From Palsa-872 sp036844615 (GTDB lineage Bacteria; Chloroflexota; Dormibacteria; Dormibacterales; Dormibacteraceae), in NCBI GenBank assembly GCA_036844615.1, contig DAIUFK010000107.1:1-5211 (forward strand): a DNA stretch of 5,211 nucleotides, given 5' to 3'. Below, in pieces: positions 1-4,904 of this stretch (position 1 is the first letter of the stretch; each line of letters begins with the position of its first letter). The notes below the pieces were generated by a model. That model was not told where the DNA came from, ran no database searches, and was given only the letters and a program-made list of their open reading frames with translations. Made by a program: the position numbers and the translations under genes.

Positions 1-195
1 GACGACGACAGTGATCGTGAAGTGCTGGTCAGGACAGCCTGACTTGGCCATCGCCTCGCACGACGTTGCCCCGTTGGCATCGAGCACCACCTGGCCTGCG
101 CTGGCGGTGAGAAACTCCGCCGTGTAGGTGTCTGTCCGGCCCGGTCCGGAATCCCGAACCTGGGCCGACCGGCTCCACGCTCCCGCCTTGAGCAC
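1..195 (-). CDS. Possible partial leftward ORF, unknown protein with a Cys pair
   Basis: On the minus strand one frame stays open from the left edge through this stretch and beyond into the ptrB start region. The part from a GTG at 193-195 reads as 65 plausible residues rich in Ser, Thr, Ala and Val, ending VVV at the window edge. Its third codon positions are mostly G or C. It contains two cysteines eight residues apart (C46 and C54), and its alternation of small, Thr and Val residues (for example AGQVVLDANG and HFTITVVV) resembles a secreted beta-sandwich segment. I do not recognise the family. The start is a guess: no ribosome binding site precedes the GTG and no signal peptide is visible, so it could be a gene fragment or a chance ORF. 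The plus strand also has a high-GC3 frame here (2-157) that ends in a stop, which weakens the call. Confidence 0.33.
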   Translation of the reverse strand, partial: MLKAGAWSRSAQVRDSGPGRTDTYTAEFLTASAGQVVLDANGATSCEAMAKSGCPDQHFTITVVV

Positions 196-213
196 GCCCG
201 CTGCATTCGCGGT

Positions 214-246
214 GGTCGGGCCAAGGTAACGGGGCCCGGCCCGACC
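214..246. repeat. 9-bp GC-rich inverted repeat upstream of ptrB
   Basis: GGTCGGGCC at 214-222 and GGCCCGACC at 238-246 are perfect complements around a 15-base loop, which itself contains the palindrome GGGCCC (232-237). It lies about 20 bases before the ptrB start. It could be an operator or an RNA hairpin in the ptrB 5' region. There is no T-run on either side to make it a standard terminator. Confidence 0.5.
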
Positions 247-280
247 CTGCCAGCATGAAGGCTGAATGGCCAAGGTAACG
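219..280 (+). repeat. 13-bp direct repeat, the second copy spanning the ptrB start codons
   Basis: GGCCAAGGTAACG occurs at 219-231 and again at 268-280, 49 bases apart. The second copy begins with the G of the ptrB ATG and encodes its first residues (AKVT). The first copy overlaps the 3' end of the left arm of the inverted repeat at 214-246. A small local duplication of the gene start is the simplest explanation. Confidence 0.6.
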
Positions 281-2395
281 ACGGCGCCCACACCACCCCA
301 GCCGGCCCGGCGGCCAAAGGTGCTCGAGAAGCACGGCGACCGGCGGGTCGACCCCTATTACTGGATGCGGGAGAAGGCCAATCCCGAGGTGATCGCCTAC
401 CTGAAGGCCGAGAACTCATACACCGACGCGGTCATGGCGCCGACCGAAGCCCTGCGGGAACGGCTCTACAAAGAGATCGTGGGGCGGGTCCAGGAGACCG
501 ACACGTCGGCGCCCTCCTTCTTCAAGGGCTTCTGGAACTACACCCGAACCGTCGAGGGCCTCGACTACGAGATCTACTGCCGCCGGCCCGGCACCATGGA
601 AGCACCCGAAGAGGTGCTCCTCGACGGCAACGAGCTCGCGCGCGGCCACGACTATTTCGACCTCGGGTTCGTCGAGGCCAGCCCAGACCAGAACCTGCTC
701 GCGTACGCGGCCGACTACACCGGCGCCGAGCTCTTCGAGCTTCGCTTCCGCGACCTGCCGGCAGGCGCCGAGCTGGAGGACGTGCTGCATGATGTCTACT
801 ACGGCGCTGCCTGGGCGACGGACAACAAGACTTTCTTCTACGTGAAGGCGGACGCCGCGATGCGTCCCTACCAGGTGTGGCGCCACCGGCTCGGCGCACC
901 AGCTACCGACGACGTGCTCGTCCTGCAGGAGGACGACGAGCGATTCGAGCTGAGTGTCGAGTCGACCAAGAGCGAGCGCTACATCATCTTCAGCAGCTCC
1001 AGCCAGGTGACAGCAGAGTGCAGCTTCGTCGACGCCGACACGCCCGAGGCTCAGCCGACGTTGATCGAGCCGCGCCGGCAGGACGTCGAATACTCGGTCG
1101 ATCACCAGGAGGATCGATTCCTGATCCTCACGAATGACGGCGCTCGCAACTTCCGACTGATGGCCGCGCCAGTCTCGGGGACCGGCCGGAAGTCATGGGT
1201 CGAGGTGGTGCCCGAACGAGAAACGGTCCGGCTCAACTTCGTCGACGTCCACAAGAACCATGTGGTCCTCGGTGAGCGCGCGGACGCGTTGCAGCAGCTC
1301 GAGGTCCTCGACACCGGCACCGGCGCGATCCACGTTGTCGATCAGCCCGAGGCCGCCTACACAGCGTTCCCAGGTTCGAGCCCCGTGTACGACAGCGAAG
1401 TGATGCGCTACTTCTACACGTCGCTGACGGCGCCTTTCTCGGCCGTCGATTACGACATGCGCACGCGGCAGCGGACGGTGGTGAAAGAGCAGCCGGTGCG
1501 CGGCGGGTACGACCGCACCGACTACGTGACCGAGCGCTTGTGGGCGACGGCGGCGGATGGCGTCAAAGTGCCGATCTCGCTGGTCCGCAAGCGCGATGTG
1601 GAGAAGAACGGAAACCACCCGGCGCTCCTCTACGGCTACGGCGCTTACGAGATCTCGAACGACCCGATGTTCGATCCGGTCCGTCTCAGCCTGCTCGAGC
1701 GGGGCTTCGTCTATGCGATCGCCCACGTGCGAGGTGGGGGAGAGATGGGCAGGAGCTGGTACGAGGACGGCAAGTTCCTCAACAAGACCAACACGTTCAC
1801 CGACTTTGTTGCGTGCGCGACCCACCTGATCGACGAGGGCTACACGAGCCCGGCCGGGCTGGCGATCCGTGGCCGCAGCGCCGGCGGCCTCTTGATCGGA
1901 GCGGTTCTCAACGCGCGGCCCGATCTTTTCTCTTGCGCGGTCGCCCAGGTGCCTTTCGTGGATGTGGTGACGACGATGCTCGACGAGACGCTGCCTCTCA
2001 CCGTCAACGAATTCGAGGAGTGGGGCAACCCCGACGACGTCGAGTTCTACGAGTACATGAAGAGCTACTCGCCGTACGACAACGTCAGGCAGGCGGACTA
2101 TCCGGCCATGCTGGTGACCGCGGGCCTCAACGACCCGCGAGTCTCCTACTGGGAGCCTGCCAAATGGGTCGCGAAGCTCCGCGAGTCGAGGCAGGGGGGT
2201 GCGTCGGGAACTGGCTCCGCCAGGCCCGGCGCCTCAAGGGGGGACGTCCCCCCTCAACAGGACACCCGGCCGCTGCTGCTGCAGACGCAGATGGGAGCCG
2301 GCCACTCGGGCCCATCGGGACGCTACGAGTCGTGGCGCGAGGAGGCGTTCGTCACGGCGTTCGTGCTGAGCCAGGTCGACCCAACGGCGTCTTGA
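266..2395 (+). CDS. ptrB: Oligopeptidase B (S9A prolyl oligopeptidase family)
   Basis: This serine peptidase is expected to act in the cytoplasm, cleaving short peptides after Arg or Lys; no signal peptide is visible. The 709 residues follow the family plan: an N-terminal segment of the hydrolase domain (HGDRRVDPYYWMRE, about 23-36), a beta-propeller (about 70-420) that restricts substrate size, and the alpha/beta-hydrolase domain to the end. Diagnostic motifs are YGYGAYE, HVRGGGEMGRSWYEDGK, GRSAGG with nucleophile Ser538, GLNDPRV with Asp623, and MGAGH with His680. The nucleophile motif is GRSAGG, not the GGSAGG of E. coli PtrB. Residues 644-665 are a Gly/Ser/Pro-rich insertion. Without it the length is 687, very close to the 686 of E. 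coli PtrB. The ATG at 266 has only a short-spaced GAAGG (257-261) as ribosome binding site. The TGA stop overlaps the -35 element of the next promoter, so ptrB is probably its own transcription unit. Confidence 0.95.
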   Translation: MAKVTTAPTPPQPARRPKVLEKHGDRRVDPYYWMREKANPEVIAYLKAENSYTDAVMAPTEALRERLYKEIVGRVQETDTSAPSFFKGFWNYTRTVEGLDYEIYCRRPGTMEAPEEVLLDGNELARGHDYFDLGFVEASPDQNLLAYAADYTGAELFELRFRDLPAGAELEDVLHDVYYGAAWATDNKTFFYVKADAAMRPYQVWRHRLGAPATDDVLVLQEDDERFELSVESTKSERYIIFSSSSQVTAECSFVDADTPEAQPTLIEPRRQDVEYSVDHQEDRFLILTNDGARNFRLMAAPVSGTGRKSWVEVVPERETVRLNFVDVHKNHVVLGERADALQQLEVLDTGTGAIHVVDQPEAAYTAFPGSSPVYDSEVMRYFYTSLTAPFSAVDYDMRTRQRTVVKEQPVRGGYDRTDYVTERLWATAADGVKVPISLVRKRDVEKNGNHPALLYGYGAYEISNDPMFDPVRLSLLERGFVYAIAHVRGGGEMGRSWYEDGKFLNKTNTFTDFVACATHLIDEGYTSPAGLAIRGRSAGGLLIGAVLNARPDLFSCAVAQVPFVDVVTTMLDETLPLTVNEFEEWGNPDDVEFYEYMKSYSPYDNVRQADYPAMLVTAGLNDPRVSYWEPAKWVAKLRESRQGGASGTGSARPGASRGDVPPQQDTRPLLLQTQMGAGHSGPSGRYESWREEAFVTAFVLSQVDPTAS
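2195..2260. repeat. 66-bp hairpin-rich in-frame insertion inside ptrB
   Basis: Relative to E. coli PtrB, about 22 extra codons sit between KLRESRQ and DTRPLLLQT. The inserted DNA contains two hairpins: CTGGC-TCC-GCCAG (2211-2223) and the perfect 18-bp palindrome AGGGGGGACGTCCCCCCT (2237-2254). It is bounded by a CAG on each side (2192-2194 and 2258-2260), which may be a short target duplication or chance. The length is a multiple of three and has no stop, so the gene stays open. This resembles the in-frame palindromic elements known from some bacterial genomes, but I cannot tell from this window whether it is repeated elsewhere in the genome. Confidence 0.6.
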
Positions 2396-2420
2396 CTTGC
2401 ACGACGGGCGGCTTTAATCT
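2392..2420 (+). promoter_or_regulatory. Promoter for the exporter leader RNA
   Basis: TTGACT (2392-2397) is followed after 17 bases by TAATCT (2415-2420), which fits the TAnnnT form of the -10 common in high-GC bacteria. An alternative -10, TTTAAT (2413-2418), matches the consensus better but leaves a 15-base spacer. Transcription would begin near 2427. The -35 overlaps the ptrB stop codon. It is the best promoter candidate upstream of the terminator at 2591-2633. Confidence 0.6.
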
Positions 2421-2473
2421 AGCCCAGTCCTCACACCCACCCGGGTGTGTCCATGCTTTGTAGGAGCCGACAG

Positions 2474-2539
2474 ATGTTGCTGACCGAGAGGAGCTTCGCC
2501 GCCGATGGCGGAGTGTGCCTTTTCGAGACCGCACATTGA
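2474..2539 (+). CDS. Putative 21-residue leader peptide
   Basis: An ATG at 2474 is preceded by AGGAG (2462-2466) with a 7-base spacer, about as good a ribosome binding site as any gene in the window has. The ORF runs 21 codons to a TGA at 2537-2539. The peptide begins MLLTERSF and ends CLFETAH. An in-frame ATG at 2453 would extend it by seven codons but has no visible ribosome binding site. The last codons (ACC GCA CAT) contain the CCGCAC strand that could pair with the terminator arm, so a ribosome finishing the peptide would cover it. The peptide is not expected to have a function beyond regulation. Its small size means a chance ORF cannot be excluded. Confidence 0.55.
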   Translation: MLLTERSFAADGGVCLFETAH

Positions 2540-2590
2540 GTCTGTTCCGGTAAGGATCATCTAGAACAAAGCAGAACCTCAGACCAAATG

Positions 2591-2633
2591 GGACCGTGCG
2601 GCAGTTAGGGCACCGCACGGTCCTTTTTGTTTT
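2591..2633 (+). terminator. Intrinsic terminator just upstream of the ABC ATPase gene
   Basis: GGACCGTGCGG (2591-2601) and CCGCACGGTCC (2613-2623) form a perfect 11-bp GC-rich stem with an 11-base loop, followed at once by TTTTTGTTTT. It ends 27 bases before the ATPase start codon and 14 bases before its AGGAG. That leaves no room for a separate promoter, so exporter transcription very likely has to pass through it. It also lies about 200 bases after ptrB and could serve as that gene's terminator. Confidence 0.9.
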
Positions 2634-2660
2634 CCAGCGGATTTCACAGGAGATTGATCA

Positions 2661-3488
2661 ATGAGCGCAGCAGCCATCCAGCTGCAGGGCGTCAGCAAAG
2701 CGTTTCGGCGCCGCGAGCGCGAAGCCGGCGCGCCCTGGTGGCGGCGCGAATGGAAGGACAAGGTCGCGCTGCACGAGCTCGACCTCGTCGTCCAGGCCGG
2801 AGGCGTCACGGGGATCCTCGGGCCCAACGGGAGCGGCAAGTCGACGCTGATCAGGATCCTGGGCACGCTGCTCACGCCGGATGCGGGCAAGGCGATGGTT
2901 TTCGGCTGGGACGTGGTGTCACAGCCCCTGTCGGTACGCCGCCACGTGAACCGCGTCTCGGTCGAGGCCGCGTTCTTCAAGGAGCTGAGCCCCTGGGAGA
3001 ACATGCTGTACGCCGCCCGGCTGTATGGCGGTGGGGAGCGGGGCACGCGAAAGCGGGTGATGGAGCTCCTGGGGCGTCTCGGCCTTCCATTGGACACCGT
3101 CGACCAACCGATGAAGCAGCTGTCTCGAGGCCAGCAGCAAAAGGTCGCCATCGCGCGAAGCTTCCTCACCGCGCCTTCGCTGCTGCTCATGGACGAGCCG
3201 ACAACGGGCCTCGACCCACGCTCCAAGAAGGAGGTCCAGGAGCTGCTGAAGATGCTGCGAGTCGAGCGAGAGGTCACCGTCCTGCTATGCACGCACGACA
3301 TGGACGAGGCCGCCGCCCTATGCGATCGAGTCTTGATGATGGACGAGGGCCGCGTCCTCGCCGATGGCACTCCGGCGGAGCTGGGCAGGCTCTATGGCAA
3401 TGAGGATGGGCCGGCAAGCCTCGAGGACGTCTTCATGCGCCTCACCGGCAAGGCCTTCACCAGCGATGAGGAGGCAGAGACCGCATGA
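2661..3488 (+). CDS. ABC-2 exporter ATP-binding protein
   Basis: This 275-residue nucleotide-binding subunit powers the permease encoded next to it. It shows Walker A GPNGSGKST (54-62), signature LSRGQ (154-158), Walker B LLLMDEP with D178 and E179, D-loop GLDP (183-186) and the switch His212 in THD. The C-terminal SLEDVFMRLTG (253-263) is typical of DrrA/NatA-type ATPases of drug, lipid or polymer exporters. Residues 17-33 form an Arg- and Trp-rich insertion near the N-terminus. The usual Q-loop glutamine is not apparent: the region reads RVSVEAAFFKELSPWEN (98-114), with Val101-Glu102 where Gln-Glu would be expected. The ATG has AGGAG (2648-2652) eight bases upstream. The substrate cannot be told from sequence. 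Confidence 0.93.
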   Translation: MSAAAIQLQGVSKAFRRREREAGAPWWRREWKDKVALHELDLVVQAGGVTGILGPNGSGKSTLIRILGTLLTPDAGKAMVFGWDVVSQPLSVRRHVNRVSVEAAFFKELSPWENMLYAARLYGGGERGTRKRVMELLGRLGLPLDTVDQPMKQLSRGQQQKVAIARSFLTAPSLLLMDEPTTGLDPRSKKEVQELLKMLRVEREVTVLLCTHDMDEAAALCDRVLMMDEGRVLADGTPAELGRLYGNEDGPASLEDVFMRLTGKAFTSDEEAETA

Positions 3489-4321
3489 GCGTGGGCACTC
3501 GTCACGTGGAGATGAATGCGCTGTTCGGTTTTGCCGAGCGGCAGCTGCACGTCGTCAAGCGCTACTGGGTGTGGGAGCTTGTCTGGCTCTTCTACAGCCT
3601 GGTCAGCGTCCTGTCGATCGGCTTCCTCGCGTCGGGCCTTGGCACGCTGGGCGTCGAGGGCGGAACGTTCGACCTCCGCAAGGCTCAGCTCTACCTCCTG
3701 GTGGGCGCCTTGCTGTGGGGCTACCTGTCGCTCGTCTTCATGGAGGCCGCCTACGCGATCAGCTGGGAGCGGTGGGAAGGCACCATCGAGTACACGTTCA
3801 TGGCTCCAATCAGGCGCATCACCCACCTGTTCGGCATCTGCCTCTTCGCCATCGGCTACGGCCTCGCGCGCACCTTTGTCGTCCTTCTCATCGCGGCCGC
3901 GATGTTCAGCCTCGACTTCTCGCATGCCGACATCCCCGCCGCCCTCGCCGTGCTCGCCGCTTCGACGGTGCCGCTCATCGGTCTCAGCATCCTCACCTCG
4001 GTCCTGCCACTGCTCTCGCCGCAAAAGGGCGAGCAGATGTCGGTCGCGGTGCAGGGTTTCCTGCTGCTGGTGTCAGGCGTGTACTACCCGTTGAGCGTCC
4101 TGCCACTCCCTATGCAGATCGCAGGCGCGGCTTCCCCGCTCACCTATGCGCTCGAAGGCATCAGGAGCAGCCTGCTCGACGGGGCCGGCCTCCAGTCCCA
4201 GCTGCCGACCATCGGCATCCTTCTCGGCATGGGCGCGGTGATGATCCCGGCCAGCCTGTGGGTGTTTTCCTGGGCGGAAAACCGCGCGAAAAGGCTTGGG
4301 CTACTAAAGAGAAGTGGGTAA
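3485..4321 (+). CDS. ABC-2 type exporter permease
   Basis: This 278-residue integral membrane protein is the partner of the ATPase just upstream. Its ATG overlaps the ATPase stop (ATGA), with GAGGAGG (3468-3474) ten bases before it, so the two are translationally coupled. About six membrane segments are visible, near 30-51, 67-90, 115-141, 151-176, 187-209 and 241-262. ABC-2 hallmarks are WERWEGTIEYTFMAPIRR (94-111), whose EGT lies in the cytoplasmic coupling region; SGVYYPLSVLP (197-207); and PLTYALEGIR (218-227). The C-terminus is basic (KRLGLLKRSG), consistent with the cytoplasmic side. With one ATPase and one permease the working complex is probably a dimer of each. The substrate is unknown; drug, lipid or polymer export are possible. 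Confidence 0.92.
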   Translation: MSVGTRHVEMNALFGFAERQLHVVKRYWVWELVWLFYSLVSVLSIGFLASGLGTLGVEGGTFDLRKAQLYLLVGALLWGYLSLVFMEAAYAISWERWEGTIEYTFMAPIRRITHLFGICLFAIGYGLARTFVVLLIAAAMFSLDFSHADIPAALAVLAASTVPLIGLSILTSVLPLLSPQKGEQMSVAVQGFLLLVSGVYYPLSVLPLPMQIAGAASPLTYALEGIRSSLLDGAGLQSQLPTIGILLGMGAVMIPASLWVFSWAENRAKRLGLLKRSG

Positions 4322-4374
4322 AGAACGGTTAGCGACGCAGCTCAGGCGCATTTCTAACTATCCAAACTAATGTT

Positions 4375-4398
4375 CGGGGCTATCACATTTTAGCCCCG
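4375..4398 (+). terminator. Hairpin after the exporter operon, possible U-poor terminator
   Basis: CGGGGCTA (4375-4382) and TAGCCCCG (4391-4398) form a perfect 8-bp stem with an 8-base loop, 53 bases past the permease stop. The downstream sequence (TATGTTGAGG) is not a real T-run, so termination would be weak or of the U-independent kind. The position suits the end of the exporter transcript. Confidence 0.5.
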
Positions 4399-4407
4399 TA
4401 TGTTGAG

Positions 4408-4481
4408 GCCACCGAGGGTGGCGCCACAAGATGTTGGGCTTAGAGGCAGCGCAGGCTTCCTTGGCACGCTACATGTTGTGG
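4408..4481. repeat. Nested palindromes upstream of the mraZ promoter
   Basis: GCCACC-GAG-GGTGGC (4408-4422) is a 6-bp hairpin, and its right arm is also half of the 10-bp palindrome GTGGCGCCAC (4418-4427), so the two are mutually exclusive. CCACAAGATGT (4424-4434) is complementary to ACATGTTGTGG (4471-4481) at 10 of 11 positions. The right arm ends nine bases before the -35 of the mraZ promoter. This could be an operator for a second regulator or simply structured intergenic DNA. I see no gene between 4322 and 4553. Confidence 0.4.
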
Positions 4482-4489
4482 TAAAGGTA

Positions 4490-4518
4490 TTGACAGCCTC
4501 AGATCACCTTGATACGGT
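4490..4518 (+). promoter_or_regulatory. Promoter of the mraZ (division/cell-wall) cluster
   Basis: A perfect TTGACA (4490-4495) is followed after 17 bases by TACGGT (4513-4518, TAnnnT form). Transcription should begin near 4525, immediately at the MraZ-type boxes, which is the expected layout for a promoter repressed by MraZ. It is the strongest promoter match in the window. Confidence 0.75.
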
Positions 4519-4520
4519 TC

Positions 4521-4560
4521 GCGGCGAATCGCGGTGATCAGTGGGGAGAAGTGGTGAATC
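4521..4560 (+). promoter_or_regulatory. MraZ operator: four GYGG boxes at 10-bp spacing
   Basis: The sequence divides exactly into four 10-bp units starting GCGGC (4521), GCGGT (4531), GTGGG (4541) and GTGGT (4551). MraZ is known to bind direct repeats of a TGGG-like core at 10-bp spacing in front of its own operon. The array begins just after the -10 element, so bound MraZ would block transcription initiation. The third and fourth units fit best; the first two have C in place of T. Confidence 0.75.
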
Positions 4561-4639
4561 AAGCAACATGGAAGCATACGTCGCACCCTACGTCCAAGTA
4601 CGGCACGCAATACATCTCCTCTACGCCACTTCTCCCCGC
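4541..4639. repeat. 16-bp inverted repeat linking the MraZ boxes to a downstream site
   Basis: GGGGAGAAGTGG (4543-4554) and CCACTTCTCCCC (4626-4637) are perfect 12-bp complements. Extended to 4541-4556 and 4624-4639, 16 positions pair in RNA, two of them as G-U. The loop is 67 bases. The left arm contains MraZ boxes 3 and 4 and the ribosome binding site of the small ORF at 4554. The right arm, read on the minus strand, again gives two 10-bp units (GCGGGGAGAA, GTGGCGTAGA), so it is either an opposed second MraZ site or an RNA stem hiding that start. Confidence 0.7.
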
Positions 4640-4691
4640 AGCCGCGATGACGCTGACCATGACGAGCATTCTGAGCCGCGGGGCGGCCTGA
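4554..4691 (+). CDS. Small ORF 1 between the mraZ promoter and mraZ, 45 residues
   Basis: No recognisable family. A GTG at 4554 has GGGGAG (4543-4548) five bases upstream. Another in-frame GTG at 4551 is too close to that site. The predicted 5' untranslated region is only about 29 bases. About 73% of third codon positions are G or C, against roughly half at the first and second positions, which supports translation in this frame. The peptide has a polar, His/Thr/Ser-rich first half and a mildly hydrophobic second half (PLLPAAAMTLTMTSIL, 25-40), too weak for a confident membrane helix. Its TGA is followed directly by the ATG of the next ORF. A competing ORF from the ATG at 4568 in another frame (to 4762) has a weaker third-position bias and no ribosome binding site. 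Confidence 0.45.
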   Translation: MNQATWKHTSHPTSKYGTQYISSTPLLPAAAMTLTMTSILSRGAA

Positions 4692-4904
4692 ATGCTGTAC
4701 GGGACATTTCGGTCCAGGGCGCCGGAGAGGGGCGCGGCGGCCGTCGCGGCAGGCTTCGCTAGAAACCTGTGGCAGAACGCAACGGCTATGAACCACCGCT
4801 TCGACAAGCTGGGCAACCCGATGCCGATGGAGCTTCACGGTTGCGGCTGCGGGCTTTGCGCGCGGCAGCAGCGAGAGCTACGGCAGTTCTGGGAGGCCCG
4901 ATGA
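4692..4904 (+). CDS. Small ORF 2 directly before mraZ, HxCxCxxC protein
   Basis: This 70-residue product is of unknown family. Its ATG abuts the stop of the previous ORF (TGA-ATG), and its own TGA abuts the GTG of mraZ, so translation of all three is probably coupled. About 80% of third codon positions are G or C, similar to a real gene in this genome. The N-terminal half is Ala/Arg-rich. The C-terminal part holds HGCGCGLC (49-56) with H49, C51, C53 and C56, a possible metal site, followed by a charged, probably helical tail (ARQQRELRQFWEAR). Only a weak GGGGCGG precedes 4692. A shorter 38-residue version from the ATG at 4788 keeps the Cys motif but also lacks a clear ribosome binding site. 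Confidence 0.55.
   Translation: MLYGTFRSRAPERGAAAVAAGFARNLWQNATAMNHRFDKLGNPMPMELHGCGCGLCARQQRELRQFWEAR

Larger units (their letters stand above)
2427..2660 (+). promoter_or_regulatory. Structured 5' leader (putative attenuator) of the ABC exporter operon
   Basis: The stretch from the predicted transcription start to the ATPase ATG can form several helices. These are a 7-bp hairpin CACACCC-ACCC-GGGTGTG (2432-2449); an 8-bp long-range pairing TGCTTTGT (2454-2461) with ACAAAGCA (2566-2573); inside it CCGACAGA (2467-2474) with TCTGT-tc-CGG (2541-2550); and hairpins CCGCC-GAT-GGCGG (2499-2511) and GTGTGC/GCACAT (2513-2518 with 2531-2536, one G-U). A terminator follows. CCGCAC at 2529-2534 is also complementary to GTGCGG (2596-2601) in the left arm of that terminator, so it could act as an antiterminator strand. 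I recognise no known riboswitch consensus. Pairings were found by eye, not by folding energy. Confidence 0.55.

Noticed and set aside
416..1105. 229-codon minus-strand ORF inside ptrB
   Set aside because: It is an antisense shadow of the ptrB codons; the plus-strand frame has full family motifs.
2505..2564. Second short leader ORF from the ATG at 2505 in another frame
   Set aside because: Its nearest GGAG is 11 bases away and it overlaps the better leader ORF at 2474.
2600..2630. T-box-like sequence (AGGGCACCGCAC followed by GGTCC and T-run)
   Set aside because: The resemblance is only partial. No specifier stem or other T-box core is visible, and the downstream gene is an exporter ATPase, not an aminoacylation or amino-acid gene.
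3364..4332. 322-codon plus-strand ORF overlapping the ATPase end and the whole permease
   Set aside because: The translation is low-complexity Arg/Ala/Pro-rich. The overlapping permease frame has clear ABC-2 motifs and membrane segments.
4440..4838. 132-codon minus-strand ORF covering the region before mraZ
   Set aside because: Its product is Arg/Pro/Cys-rich with no recognisable feature. It runs against the promoter, MraZ boxes and the better-supported plus-strand frame, and looks like a shadow of GC-rich DNA.
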